From: Aselliscus stoliczkanus
Taxonomy: Eukaryota; Chordata; Mammalia; Chiroptera; Hipposideridae
Length of the DNA stretch: 64,000 bases
Direction of reading: 5' to 3'
NCBI GenBank assembly: GCA_033961575.1
Contig: CM066733.1
Coordinates: forward strand, 67,144,921 to 67,208,920
The position numbers and the translations under genes were made by a program. The notes under the pieces are model-generated. The model saw only the letters and a list, made by a program, of their open reading frames with translations, searched no databases and was not told the origin of the DNA. Below, piece by piece: positions 22,987 through 34,033 of the stretch. How positions within the stretch are numbered: the stretch's first letter is position 1; each line of letters starts with the position of its first letter.

Positions 22987-23811
22987 TAGTATTGAAATAA
23001 TTATAGATACAAATGCATACATTCACACACATTTATATTTCCTATCTCCAACCACTGAGAGGGCGTTAGTGAGGCACCATCCCAATAGCAATGAGCATAT
23101 TTAGCTTTCAGATCTCAGAACCTAAATACCACTAAAAGGAAACAGGACTTGAACACATGGTTGATCCCAGAGCTGAAACAGGGAAAGTATAAGAGAACTG
23201 ACCAAATCTGGGACAATCTTATCATTATAATAATTAATTATGATGTATTATAAACATTTAAATAAAATAAGAAATCATGAGCCTTATTGACATAAATTAG
23301 TAAATAAAAAATTAAACAATTGAGAAGAAATGGGACATTTACATGTAGACATTTCACATTGCTTTCTCACAAAACAATATTAATTAAAAAAATAAGAACA
23401 AGAAACTTGAAAGGGAAAAACAGGCACAACCTCTATCAATGATCAAAGTGAGCCATCACCAGTCATGCAACAAGTTCAAAACCAATTTTCATCTTGTAGG
23501 ATGCAATAAAAAGCACATAGGTTCAATTTTGCCATATTGCTGTTAAAATTACATATTCTGAATCTAATCATTATGAAACAAAGCAAACTGAAATTGGAGA
23601 CATTTTACAAAATAACTGGCCTATAATCTTCAAAATTGTCAGGGTCTTGAAAGTCAAAGAAAGACTGAGGAACTGTTACAGATTGAAGGACTAGAGAAAA
23701 ATAGAAACTAAATACAAAAAGTGATTCTGAACTGAATCTTTTTGCTATAAAGAATATCATTGGAACATTTAGTGAAATTTGAATGGGATCTCAGGATTTA
23801 ATAGTTGCTAT

Positions 23812-24003
23812 GGATTGAATTGTTGTCCTCTCCACCTGAATTCATATGTTGAAGCCCTACCCCTTAATGTGACTGTATTTGGAGATAGAGCTTATAGGAG
23901 GTAAACACGGTTAAATGAGGTCCTAAAGGTAAGGTCCTAATCTGATAGGACTTAATCTGATACCAGCCTGTGGTATTTTGCTATGGAAGCCTGAGCCGAA
24001 TAA
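23812..24003 (+). mobile_element. MaLR (MST/MLT1-type) LTR, internally deleted
   Basis: Starts TGCTATGGATTGAATTGTTG, then CATATGTTGAAGCCCTA and TGACTGTATTTGGAGATAG, the hallmark of this LTR group. It ends with the GTGGTATTTTGCTATGGAAG block. The middle third is missing. Confidence 0.88.
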
Positions 24004-24803
24004 GACAATGGTCATAATTAGCAATGTTAATTTCTTGATTTTGATGATTATATTCTGATTGAGAAAATATTTTTTATAGGAAATATACACTAAAGCATTC
24101 AGGAATAATGAGGCCAGAATCTTAGATGGCTCAGAATAAAAACAATTCTTCATACTATACTTCTTTTTCTGAAATCTTGAGATTGTTTCTAATTAAAATT
24201 ATTTAAAAACTCACAAAGAGTCTAGCTATTTCAAAGAGGTATGGAACAAACTATCTAAGTATTTTCTGAGGACATTTGGCCTGCTTTAATAGGTTTCATT
24301 TCACAAGGATAACAGAATAAAATATACAGAAATATCAACACACTATGTTGATAAAAAAATTTACAAAAATATCAACAAGTTAGTTTATATTAATTTTTTT
24401 TAAACCCAATGGACCTGCATATCCAAATAAACTTTCTGGAGCTGATAGAGCTTTAATTACTGAAAAGCAGAAACTAAACGGGAACTGACTTTTTCCGTGA
24501 GCACTTATTGTATAGGTGCTGGACATTGTGCTAAGACACTCTATGTATAAAGCAAAATGCAGCTCTTTCCCTAGTCCATTGCTTTAGACCAGAAATGTGA
24601 GAACTTGACCCTGGAAACAGGTCATATACTTTTTTGAATTTATTTGGTTTTTATGGAACAATATTTTTCTGTTCATTGAAATTATAGCTTGTATAAAAAA
24701 GGGAACTTTTCAAATGGATCATTTTCAAGATAAGGGCAGATATATCTTTGAGACTAGAAAAGTAACTTTTACTTTATTCATCATTTTATCTAATTCATAT
24801 ATA

Positions 24804-24884
24804 TTGGGTTGTCGGAAAAGTCATGAAGCATTTTTACAATGAAAAACATAGAAAAAATATGTCATGACTTTTCTGACAACCCAA
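24804..24884. mobile_element. 81-bp palindromic mariner MITE
   Basis: The left end TTGGGTTGTCGGAAAAGTCA is the inverse of the right end TGACTTTTCTGACAACCCAA (one mismatch). It is flanked by TA at 24802-24803 and 24885-24886. Size and form resemble the 80-bp MADE1 type of primates, but the ends differ. Confidence 0.9.
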
Positions 24885-25254
24885 TAAAAATCAGTAAATG
24901 GACAAAACTTAAAGAATTATAAATTCTGATATTTTTATTGATATAAATGGGTTATGAACCCTAGAAGAAATATATCACATAGGAATTCCATACCTTAAGG
25001 GTTAAAATAGTTCCAAAATACTCATGACCCATTCAGTAGTGACAGAATGCTGAAGTCTAAGACCTTTTTCTCTAGGTCTGAAGAAACTCAAGGCTGGAGT
25101 AGGCTGTTTGTTCTGTAGTGCTGATGTTTTACTATCACAATATTTTCACTAATACTTGAAATTCTACCAATAGAGATTTATTTTTATGTGCTTTTGTGAC
25201 TTAGCTTTTTGTAAAAGCATTTGGGATTGTTTGTTAAAAAACAAAATTTGAAGT

Positions 25255-25420
25255 AAAAAAAAAAATCTAAGTTTGAATCCCACCTCTGTCATTTAATAAC
25301 CGTTTGAATTAGTACAAATCCTTTTATCAGAACCTCAGCTTCTTCAGTGGTAATGTCTAACTCAGAGGGTCATTTCAAGGATTAAATTGGATAATTTATG
25401 GAAAAGCCCATAGTTAATGT
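25255..25420 (+). mobile_element. MIR-like SINE fragment
   Basis: AGTTTGAATCCCACCTCTGT followed by CCTCAGCTTCTTCAGTGG is a typical MIR. Confidence 0.65.
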
Positions 25421-25884
25421 AAATACCTTAAAATTGAAAAAAATATGTATTCAGAGATTTTAACTTTCTTCTAGGTTTTAAGTAACCCTAAGTGTATAAA
25501 ATGTTACCCTTCATCTTCAAAATCACTCTGCAAAATAAGTATTATCTCCTTTTATACATAAATAAAGAGACTCAGAGACATAAAGTTATTTTTCTAATGG
25601 CACTTAAATAGTAAAAGACTAAGCAGGAATGAAATTCAAAACCTGGCACACTAATTGGCAACAAAAGAAGGAAGAAGGAATTCGTTCAAAGAGGACCTTC
25701 GGGGTCTATACTTTCAAATTAACTCTAGGAAGTGCCTTTGTCTGGTTAACAAGGTCAGAATGTGCTGACTGGAGACTACCATAGCTTCTCTCGTTTAGGT
25801 TGGATGAATCTGGGGTAGCTATTGTTCTGAGATATTTTCAATGAACACTCACCAAAATAAGGCCAGGATAAAAGCTAAGGTCAA

Positions 25885-26901
25885 ACCTCACTCCAGTCAG
25901 AATGGCTATCATCAACAAATCAACAAACAACAAGTGCTGGCGGGGCTGTGGGGAAAAGGGGACCCTGCTGCACTGTTGGTGGGACTGCAGATTGGTGCAG
26001 CCACTATGGAAGTCAGTATGGAGGTATCTCAAAGAACTGGAAATAGAGCTACCTTTTGACCCAGCAATTCCACTCCTAGGTATTTATCCTGAAAAAACCA
26101 AGACACTTATTCAAAAAAAGTTATGCACCCCGATGTTCATAGCAGCACAATTTACAATAGCTAAGACTTGGAAACAACCAAAATGCCCATCAGTAGATGA
26201 CTGGATTAAGAAACTGTGGTATATTTATACAATGGAGTATTACTCCGCTATAAAGAAGAATGAAATCGTGCCATTTGCAATGATATGGATGGACCTAGAG
26301 ACTATAATGTTGAGTGAAATAAGTCAGTCAGAGAAGGACAAATACCATATGATCTCACTTATATGTGGAATATGAAAAACTGTATGAATGAGCAAAGTAA
26401 ACAGAAACTGTCTCATAGATATAGAGGAAAAATCAGGGTTGCTAATTTGGAGAGGAATGGGAATGAGGGAGAAGGGGAAGGGATTAGACAGCAAAAATAG
26501 GCAACTACAATATTGCTACTGGGATAGGAAAAACAGTTTGGGGAATATAATTAATAATGTTGTAAATATTCTGTGGAATGTCAGATGATCATAGGTCTTG
26601 TTAGGGAGACCATTTCATGGATGGAGTAGAGGTTTGATCACTGCACTGTATTACTAAAGTGGAGGTGGTATACCTACTGTAATTGAATATATATAGATAG
26701 TCACGGGATGTGGATTATACTGTGGAAGAGAGTCAGAGGAAGAGTAATAGATATATATGATATGGGGGGTTGTGGGGTGGTGTATTGGGGGTGGGGGGTT
26801 TGTCACTTTGAGGGGTAAAATGTATAACTATTACACTGTGTTGTACACCTGAAACTAATTAAAAATAAAATAAAATAAAATTTAAAAAAAAAAAAAAAAA
26901 A
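25885..26901 (+). mobile_element. young 5'-truncated LINE-1
   Basis: About 1 kb: the end of ORF2, the 3' UTR and a long poly(A). A 15-bp perfect target duplication AAAAGCTAAGGTCAA lies at 25870-25884 and 26902-26916. The open ORF2 frame, pure poly(A) and exact duplication indicate recent insertion. Confidence 0.95.
25902..26375 (+). pseudogene. LINE-1 ORF2 C-terminal fragment (157 codons, open)
   Basis: Reads the cysteine-containing C-terminal end of L1 ORF2p: [75 protein letters not shown], ending SLICGI. The endonuclease and reverse transcriptase domains are absent through 5' truncation, so it has no retrotransposition function alone. Confidence 0.93.
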
Positions 26902-26919
26902 AAAAGCTAAGGTCAATAG

Positions 26920-28750
26920 TTGGAAAAGACTGGATTTTGTACCCCAAAAAAGGACAGAACCTAGGTTTACGGGTGGACATGGAAAGAAGTAGATGATTTT
27001 AAGAAGTAAAGCACAGAGTGGCGACATACGGGCTTGTTAACCAACTTTTTCTCACTTGCTACTCTCCCCAACTGACCTACCTCACCAACCCACAAACACT
27101 TAAACACACACAACTTTTATCTTCAAAAAGAAGAAAGAGTTAATTGAACAGACTGCCAATCTTTCATTTCAAGAGCAAAGTGGTCTCCAGGGGAAAAAAA
27201 TGTTGGCTTTGTTTTGTAGAGTTCAGTCTTAACTCAGTCTCTGCCTAGCTGTATGCTTTCTTTACATCATTCTTTTTCTTCTGGCAAGTTTTCCTTGCAT
27301 GGCTGAATTTTATTTAGAGTCTCCTCTGCTTTTATCTATAGCAGCCTGTGTATGTTACCATTCTAGCACTTGTCACACTTTATTCTATCTCTAATCCACT
27401 AGCTATATTTCTGGTTGAACTGTAAAAATATACACATGTATTTGAGGTGAAAGATTTTGTTTTCATGACTTTGTATTTACAGAGTCTAGTATCTAACAGA
27501 TACACAATAAATTATTGAGTAAACAAGTAATTAAATAAATAAGAAAAATTCTTTTGCTTCTTTGAGGCTGATAATCTTTGTTCATTCAATTATTTATCCA
27601 CTCATCTACTGAACAAAAACCCTTAGGAATATGCTCTGTTCAAGATGCAAGGGTTACAAAGAAAGAAAAAAAAAGAGAAGTATCAACTTTTCAGAAATTT
27701 ACTTTTTCGTATTTAAACTGAAAACGTAACATTATTAAGTTGTAAAGTACATGGAGTGACATCTTTATACCTTGTTTAAATTGGGGAGATGGGTGCTTGA
27801 GCATGTCCCTCATGACCTCATCCCACAACTCTAATTAAATGACAGGGCCTGTCCTGGGCCTGGAGGATGTAAGACCTTTTGCTTCTGGGAGAAGGAAAAA
27901 CATGGTAGAGAATTTTCCTCCTCTGTATTGGAGGAGAGTTTGGAAGCAGTTGGTAGCAACCCATGCGGTAAGGATCTGGGTGCTACTGGTTTGCAGAGAT
28001 ATGTGAATTCCCAGGGAATGGTGATGAATCTTCTTGATTGAGTACTCCTTGATGACAGTGGGTCTCCCTTTTCCCCCAGAAACTCTGGGAGAACTGAGCA
28101 GATGCATTGAGTTCCTCCTGGCTCAGACTTCATTCAGGACAAGTCTAGGGGAATTATATCCTGGCAGCTGGCAAATCTCTGACCTGTACTATCAGAGACT
28201 GTTGTGCCTCCCTTTATTCTCAAGATTGTTCCTACCTAAGATACCTCAGCAGCTGGATCCTGTTACCCCTTCACCACCACCACCACCACCAGGAAATTGA
28301 TGAAATAAGTTCACAACCCACAATAAGTTCCAGCACCCACAATAAAGAGAATCAAGAAAACACAAAATAAATGGCTTCTAACAAAATGGAGCTATTGACA
28401 AAGTCCCCTCCTAGATCAGTGGCAATCTCTCATCTTGTGCAATAAACAGTTAAGGACCATGGAAAGGAGGGCTGGGGAAGCCTGAAAGTATCTCAGCTTT
28501 CAGAAAGCTGTCTAAAATTGCAGGTAATAATTATTATAGGCAAATCGTTCAGATTTAAACAAGAACAAAAATAAGAAAACTTTCTGAAATTGATGATCTA
28601 AGTAGACCTTAAAAATTAGCTAACTAATAGAAATAGTATTATTTGACACCTTAAATGTTTTTTTTGGAACAGATAAGATATAAATGTTATTTACAGGTTG
28701 ACATAGCTGGGTTAGACTTTGATCTTGAACTTGAACAAAAAGAGGATCCT
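26920..28750. other. intergenic; L2-like tail and (CAC)n
   Basis: An L2-like tail is near 27330-27550, and CAC triplets at 28271-28290. The overlapping frames at 27831-28300 show no known domain. No gene was recognised. Confidence 0.5.
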
Positions 28751-29207
28751 GCTGGGCCAGCCGAGTGGCACGTTGGTTAAGAGCTAGCTTGGGACGCCAG
28801 TGGCCCCAGTTCAGATCCCACATATGAGGGCCACTGCCTTCTACAGCTAAGATGGTGAACAACAGCTGGACCTGGAGCTGGGCTGTGTGAGTCTCCAGGA
28901 TGGCATAGCTGCAGCCCCTGCTGCAGTGGGCTGCCATAGGCTACAGTGAGTGCCTGGCAGCCAGCATGAGTGCCTGGCAGCTGCTGTGAGCTGCCAAGAG
29001 CCACTGTGAGTGGCCGTCCAGAGGCCGGCGACTGAACTGCCTCATCCAAGAAGAGCGAAATGATGATACCAACATGGGCCAGTGAAGCAATGTCCTCCAC
29101 AACTAGACTGAAGAATAAAAAGGACAGCAACTCATCTGTTCCCCTTCCCTGGTTCCCCAATGCTGTTCCCCTCCCCAAATTCCCCAATAAAATCTTAAAA
29201 AAAAAAA
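28751..29207 (+). mobile_element. long tRNA-derived SINE (head plus about 340-bp body)
   Basis: The head matches the short type A (GGGCCAGCCGAGTGGCACG to CATATGAGGGCC). A GC-rich body with tandem GAGTGCCTGGCAGC units follows, then CCCCAATAAAATCTT and poly(A). Target duplication AAAAAGAGGA(T/C)CCT is at 28737-28750 and 29208-29221. The tail resembles SINEs of rhinolophoid bats. Confidence 0.9.
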
Positions 29208-29209
29208 AA

Positions 29210-30560
29210 AAAGAGGACCCTACATAAAATTAATTAAGGCGGTTCAAGCATAACATACATGCACACACAGAGACAAAAAACAACAACAAAACTTTGATAG
29301 GCCTATAAAAACGGACCATAATTTGCAAACAACAAACAAATCAATAGATGACTAAGAAAAACAGAATTTCTGTGAAAACAAATGAAATAATAATGGGAAA
29401 GATAATAGATGAGGATAACAGATCCACTCAACTTTCTATGTGAATAACATGGGTGCTAAAAGAAGGAAACTGAAGAGATGAAAAAGAGGAAGTTATTAAA
29501 CAGTAAAGTTTATCTGAGCAGAAGCAGCCTTGAATTTTCAGATTAAAATGCTTCACTGAATTCTAAGCAAGATAGATTTTTTTAAAAAAAAGATATACAC
29601 TGTTGTGAAAAAAGACCAGTAATTTAGAACTTAAAGAAAATAAGACTTTCCTGTTTATATAACAACTGCATTGCAGGGATGCAGGAGAGAGTGATTACAA
29701 ATCAGAGGTTGATGACCATCACAACCCAGTTCCTCAGCATGCCAAAACCACAGGCTTTTAAAAATACCTGCATACACCCAAGACCCTCCAAATTTTGCCT
29801 TATGATGAGCATGGACTCAAGGAGTCTCAGGACATCCTGGTAGTAAAGATGATTCTTTGTGATGCTCAGCAAAGGAGGGGGCAGTGGGTTTTAAGTTGAT
29901 AAGTGAGGACACTTCAAAAAGCCCATATGAAAGGGAAACTGATGTACATTTGAAAGAAGTCATCTATCTAGTAAAATATTTAGGATCTATAAATAAATTA
30001 TACTCTTTGTGCAGAGGAATAAAATATTACATAATTCACTGATGTAATTTTTAAGTTCTAGCTTTCAGGAATTGAAATACTGTTAATTATGGCAGGCAGG
30101 GCTTATTTCCTTATTGGCACTTAGGTACATCCTGGCAAGACTCCAGGTGTCCAGAAATAAAATAAAAATTTTAAAAGCTTCCAGAGGGAGGAAAAAATAT
30201 TTGATTTCCCTAGAAATGGTTTTCTATGACAATGTCAATGAACTTCTCTAACAACTCAGTTCTTTAATACTTATCCTATCGCATAGAAACATTAACTTCA
30301 TGTTTTATAGTAAATATACAGTAAGTAATAATTTATTTAAATTGAGTATGGACACTAAATATGAGGAATGTGTCTGTGCGTGTGGGTATGCATATGTGTT
30401 TGTTACTAAAGTGAATCCCAATCACCAAAGAAAGAAGAGCCAAAGACCAATGCTTTATTTTATAATAATATTTAATCCATTGAAATTTTATACAAAATTT
30501 GGTCAGACAGCATTTGAGCTCTTGTTGCAAATAGTAAATTCGGAGTCCAGGGGTTCCCTC
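29210..30560. other. intergenic, nothing recognised
   Basis: AT-rich. 29640-29960 has a more complex composition and may be an old LTR, but no family could be named. No gene was seen. Confidence 0.5.
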
Positions 30561-31120
30561 AGGTGAGGACAGTGTCGGCGAGGGAAGAAAGAAAGAAGGG
30601 AGACAGTGGAGACACCAGGGGAGTTTCAGAGAAGTAGTGTCACACTTTATTGTTACAGCATGTCCCTTTTATAGGGATTCTTGACCATTACCTCAATCAC
30701 AAGTTAAGTTTTACATAGTTTTGAATTGTTCTCTTCCAGGATGTGGTGTGACCTATTCTCTGTTAAAGAGTGGTTACCATGATTACCTAGTCATTATCCC
30801 AAATCCAGCAGCTAAACATAATCGTAAGACCCACAGGGCATATACTTGAGCTATTACTAAAAGATTAGCAGTGGCTGAGTTTAGGGTAAAAATTATCCAA
30901 AGTCTATTCCTATGTGATTACAATACTTAGTAGCTAAAAGGGGTCTCAAACATCTTTTATCTTACGGAGGACTACATACTATTACAATAGAGAGTAGCAT
31001 ATGTTTCTCAGTCAAAGCTTCAGTATCCGTTGCTACAACAATGTACAAGGCGGCCGGCTGAGTGGCGCATTGGTTAAGTGCTGGTTTGGGAAGCCAGTGG
31101 CCCCGGTTCTGTCCCACGTA

Positions 31121-31461
31121 AACACATCATAGTTAAAATGGCAAAGGTTAAAGACAGAGACAGAATCCTAAAAGCAGCAAGAGAAAGACAGCAGGTTACA
31201 TACAAAGGAACTCCTGTTAGACTAACAGCAGACTTGTCTACAGATTCTCTGCAGGCCAGAAGACAGTGGCAGGAGATATTCAAAGTGACACAAAATAAAG
31301 GCCTACAACCAAGATTGCTCTACCCAGTACGACTATCACTTAAAATTGAAGGAGAAATAAAGAGCTTCTCAGAAAAGAATAAGCTTAAGGAATTCATTAT
31401 CACCAAGCCAGCATTGCATGAAATGTTTAAAGGGCTTTTCTTAAACAAAAGAAAGAGGTAA
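31121..31461 (+). pseudogene. LINE-1 ORF1 C-terminal fragment
   Basis: Open frame with [32 protein letters not shown] and PRLLYPVRLSLKIEGEIK, the nucleic-acid binding C-terminal domain of L1 ORF1p. It lacks the coiled coil and is fused upstream to the SINE head. Confidence 0.88.
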
Positions 31462-31800
31462 ACAAACTAACCCAGGAAGACCAGGCATACAAATTACAAA
31501 ATGGCAATCCATATGCACCTATCAATAATCATTTTAAATGTGAATGGCTTAAATGCTCCAATCAAAAGACAGAGAGTGGCTGAGTGGATAAGAAAATAGG
31601 ACACATGTATATGCTGTTTACAGATGGAATAAGATATTTCATGCAAATGGAAATGAGAAAAAAAAAAGCTAGAGTAGCAGTACTTATTTTGGACAAAATA
31701 GACTTTAAAATGACTACAATAAAAGACAAAGAAGGGCACTATAACCCTAATAAACATCTATGCACCCAACATAGGAACTCCTAATTACATATAACAGATT

Positions 31801-32061
31801 TTGACAGACATAAAGACAGAGATCAACAGTAACACTATCATAGTAGGGGACTTCAACACCCCATTGTCACCAATGGACAGACCCTTTAGACAGAAAATCA
31901 ACACAGAAAGAATGGCCTTAAATGACACTTTAGACCAGCTGGACTTCGTTGATATTTTTAGAGCATTTCACCCTGAAACAACAGAATATACATTCTTCTC
32001 AAGTGCACATGGGACATTTTCCAAGATAGACCACATTATGCCACAAAACAAGTCTCAGTAA
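31801..32061 (+). pseudogene. LINE-1 ORF2 endonuclease-domain fragment
   Basis: Contains TIIVGDFNTPLS and HGTFSKIDHIM, matching the GDFN and SxIDH motifs of the L1 apurinic-type endonuclease. It is broken upstream by stops and not linked to a reverse transcriptase. Confidence 0.88.
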
Positions 32062-33219
32062 ATTTAAGAAGATTGAAGTCATATCAAGCAGATATAAAGG
32101 AAAAACTGATGGTTGCTGGCTGGGAGGGAGTGATGCTGAGGGAGAGGGGGAAGGTTTTGGACAGCGTAGGTGGGTGACTACAATGTTGCCACAGGGATAT
32201 GGGGTCAGTTCTGGGAATGTAATTGATAATGTTGTGAAGAGACTATTATGTTAAGAGAAATAAGTCAGTCGGAGAAAGACAAGTACCATATGATCTCACT
32301 TATATGTGGAATCTGAAAAACTGAATGAACGAGCAAAGTAAACAGACTCATAGATATAGAGGAAAAACTGAGGGTTGCTAGTTGGGAGGAGGGTGGGAAT
32401 AAGGGGAAAGGAGATGGGATTAGACAGCATAAATAGACAACTACAATATTGCCACAGGCATATGAAACACAGTTCGGGGAATATAATAATGTTGTAAAAA
32501 TTTTGTGGCGTGTAAGATAGTCACATGTCTTGTTACAGAGACCACTTCATGGATGAAGTAGAGGCTTGATTACTGCACTGTACACCTGAAGTTGAAGTTG
32601 TATAATATTGTATACCAACTGTAACTGAATATATAGATAGTCATGGGATGAGGAGTATACTGTGGAAGGGAGTCAAAGGAATTGTAATAGATATGTATGA
32701 TACGGGGTGGGGAGGAGTGGGGTGGCAAAGTGGGGGAGGGGGGTTGTCACTTTGAGGGGTAAAAAGTATATTGCATTGTGTTGTACACCTGAAACTAATT
32801 TTTAAAAAAATGTTTATTTCACAATAAAAGATTCTTTTTAAAAATGTACAAGGCAAAGATTTCAAATAAGGCTATTGATTAACATACCCCATGGTCAGTA
32901 AGCTGCCTCTTATCGAAACCCTCATGGCTTGGAGACCTGTAATCTCCAAGGAGACTTCTCACAGCAGTGGCCATAGGCAAGTGAGCTCAACAGACTGATG
33001 TTATCATCAGTTTCTCAGAGTTTCTCACAGACAGACTTTTGACCTATGTGGCTAGGGGTCTGGGCCTCCGTTTCCAAGAGGCTTGAGTCCCCTCTTTCTC
33101 TGTCCTGAGGTCCCCACGGAACTACCGCCTGGCTTGGGTTGTTTCCTTCTTTAGGAGATCTTACCCGCCATTGGCTGCATAGTTATCTCATTGGGGTACC
33201 ACAGGAACTTGCCATAAAT

Positions 33220-33890
33220 GCAGTGAGAGTACTGTCTCCTATAGGATCTGATGTAGAGGAAAGGCACATGGGTTCATAGAGGCAGGATATATTACATGAC
33301 CAACCATAAGGCAGTACCCCAAACATCCAGTGCTGAGCATGGTAATGTGATCTTGTCAGACACTGGGGTGCTGTCAGCTCCCAACAGGTAAACATACAAA
33401 AGAAATTAAGCATAAGAATATTCAAGCAAAGGCATAACATTACTAACAACCATTTTTAATATCAAGGAAGCACTACCAAACACAATCATATTACTGCTTT
33501 ACATACATACATACATTTTTCATATTTCTTATATAGATTTCTTACATACATTATTGTTTCATTGGCTTCAGTTTTATAATCTTTGGGTCTGAAGATGTAG
33601 TAACTACATTTAAAAAACTGATATGATTAGAAAGTATTGTGTTTTTTTGTAAATCTACCTTCATGGGGGTAATACAAGGATATACATGGAATATTCACCT
33701 TGTACCTACCCACTGGCAAGAGTAGCCTGGGAGTGCGGAATAGGATCCATTTGACCATCTGTTTTATGAGTAATGTTCCTTCAACTAAACAACCAGTGAA
33801 TATCAAGAGACAGCACCAGATTATGTTAAGACATATATACACTGGACATTTGGGGTGCAGGACCTCCCCTTCTGGTCCTTATTGTCACTG
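33220..33890. other. intergenic between LTR and RHAG 3' end
   Basis: No recognised gene. The minus-strand frame at 33183-33449 was considered as a retroviral piece but has no diagnostic motif. Confidence 0.5.
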
Positions 33891-33897
33891 GACACTT

Positions 33898-33907
33898 TTT
33901 ATTTATT
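33898..33907 (-). terminator. RHAG: candidate RHAG poly(A) signal
   Basis: Two overlapping AATAAA hexamers read on the minus strand, about 52-61 bases after the RHAG stop. They are the first such signals downstream of the gene. A longer 3' UTR using a later signal cannot be excluded. Confidence 0.4.
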
Positions 33908-33958
33908 TAAACTTGATTCTAGATAATGGGAAAAGAAGCTGAGGCAGAGGAATGGTAT

Positions 33959-34033
33959 TTAGACTTCAGGTTCCAGCTGGTGTTGACCTCCATGTTCATG
34001 GAAATGATTGTCATGTTCTCTCCACCTGGGGAC
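33959..34033 (-). CDS. RHAG: RHAG exon 10 with extended tail
   Basis: After the acceptor TTTTAAG the frame reads [16 protein letters not shown] and continues to EPEV and TAA (33959-33961), giving 24 residues. Human stops after five residues (VPKTR). The longer tail is histidine-rich and acidic, and presumably cytoplasmic. Mouse Rhag is also longer than human as I recall, so the long form is probably ancestral. Confidence 0.85.
   Translation of the reverse strand, partial: VPRWREHDNHFHEHGGQHQLEPEV

Larger units (their letters stand above)
31052..32842 (+). mobile_element. SINE-L1 chimeric retroposon
   Basis: One insertion bounded by the 12-bp duplication AATGTACAAGGC (31040-31051 and 32843-32854). 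In order it has: a SINE type A head (31052-31117), the L1 ORF1 C-terminal part (about 31121-31461), an ORF2 endonuclease part (about 31500-32060), L1 3' UTR (about 32095-32235), the ORF2 end (about 32236-32340), and 3' UTR again to the A-rich end. The reverse transcriptase region is missing. Confidence 0.82.
30573..33215 (-). mobile_element. solo LTR, split by a later insertion
   Basis: Read on the minus strand: a CCAAT sequence near 33170-33176, a TATA box (CCTATAAAAGGG, 30665-30676), AATAAA at 30646-30651, and an end in CCGACA (30573-30578). The chimera at 31052-32842 interrupts it. No gag, pol or env frames were seen. The outer 5' border near 33215 is approximate. Confidence 0.6.

Noticed and set aside
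28777..29187. 136-codon frame, minus strand
   Set aside because: It lies entirely within the long SINE.
33183..33449. Possible retroviral envelope-like frame, minus strand
   Set aside because: It has cysteines and is next to an LTR, but shows no diagnostic motif. The LTR looks solo.
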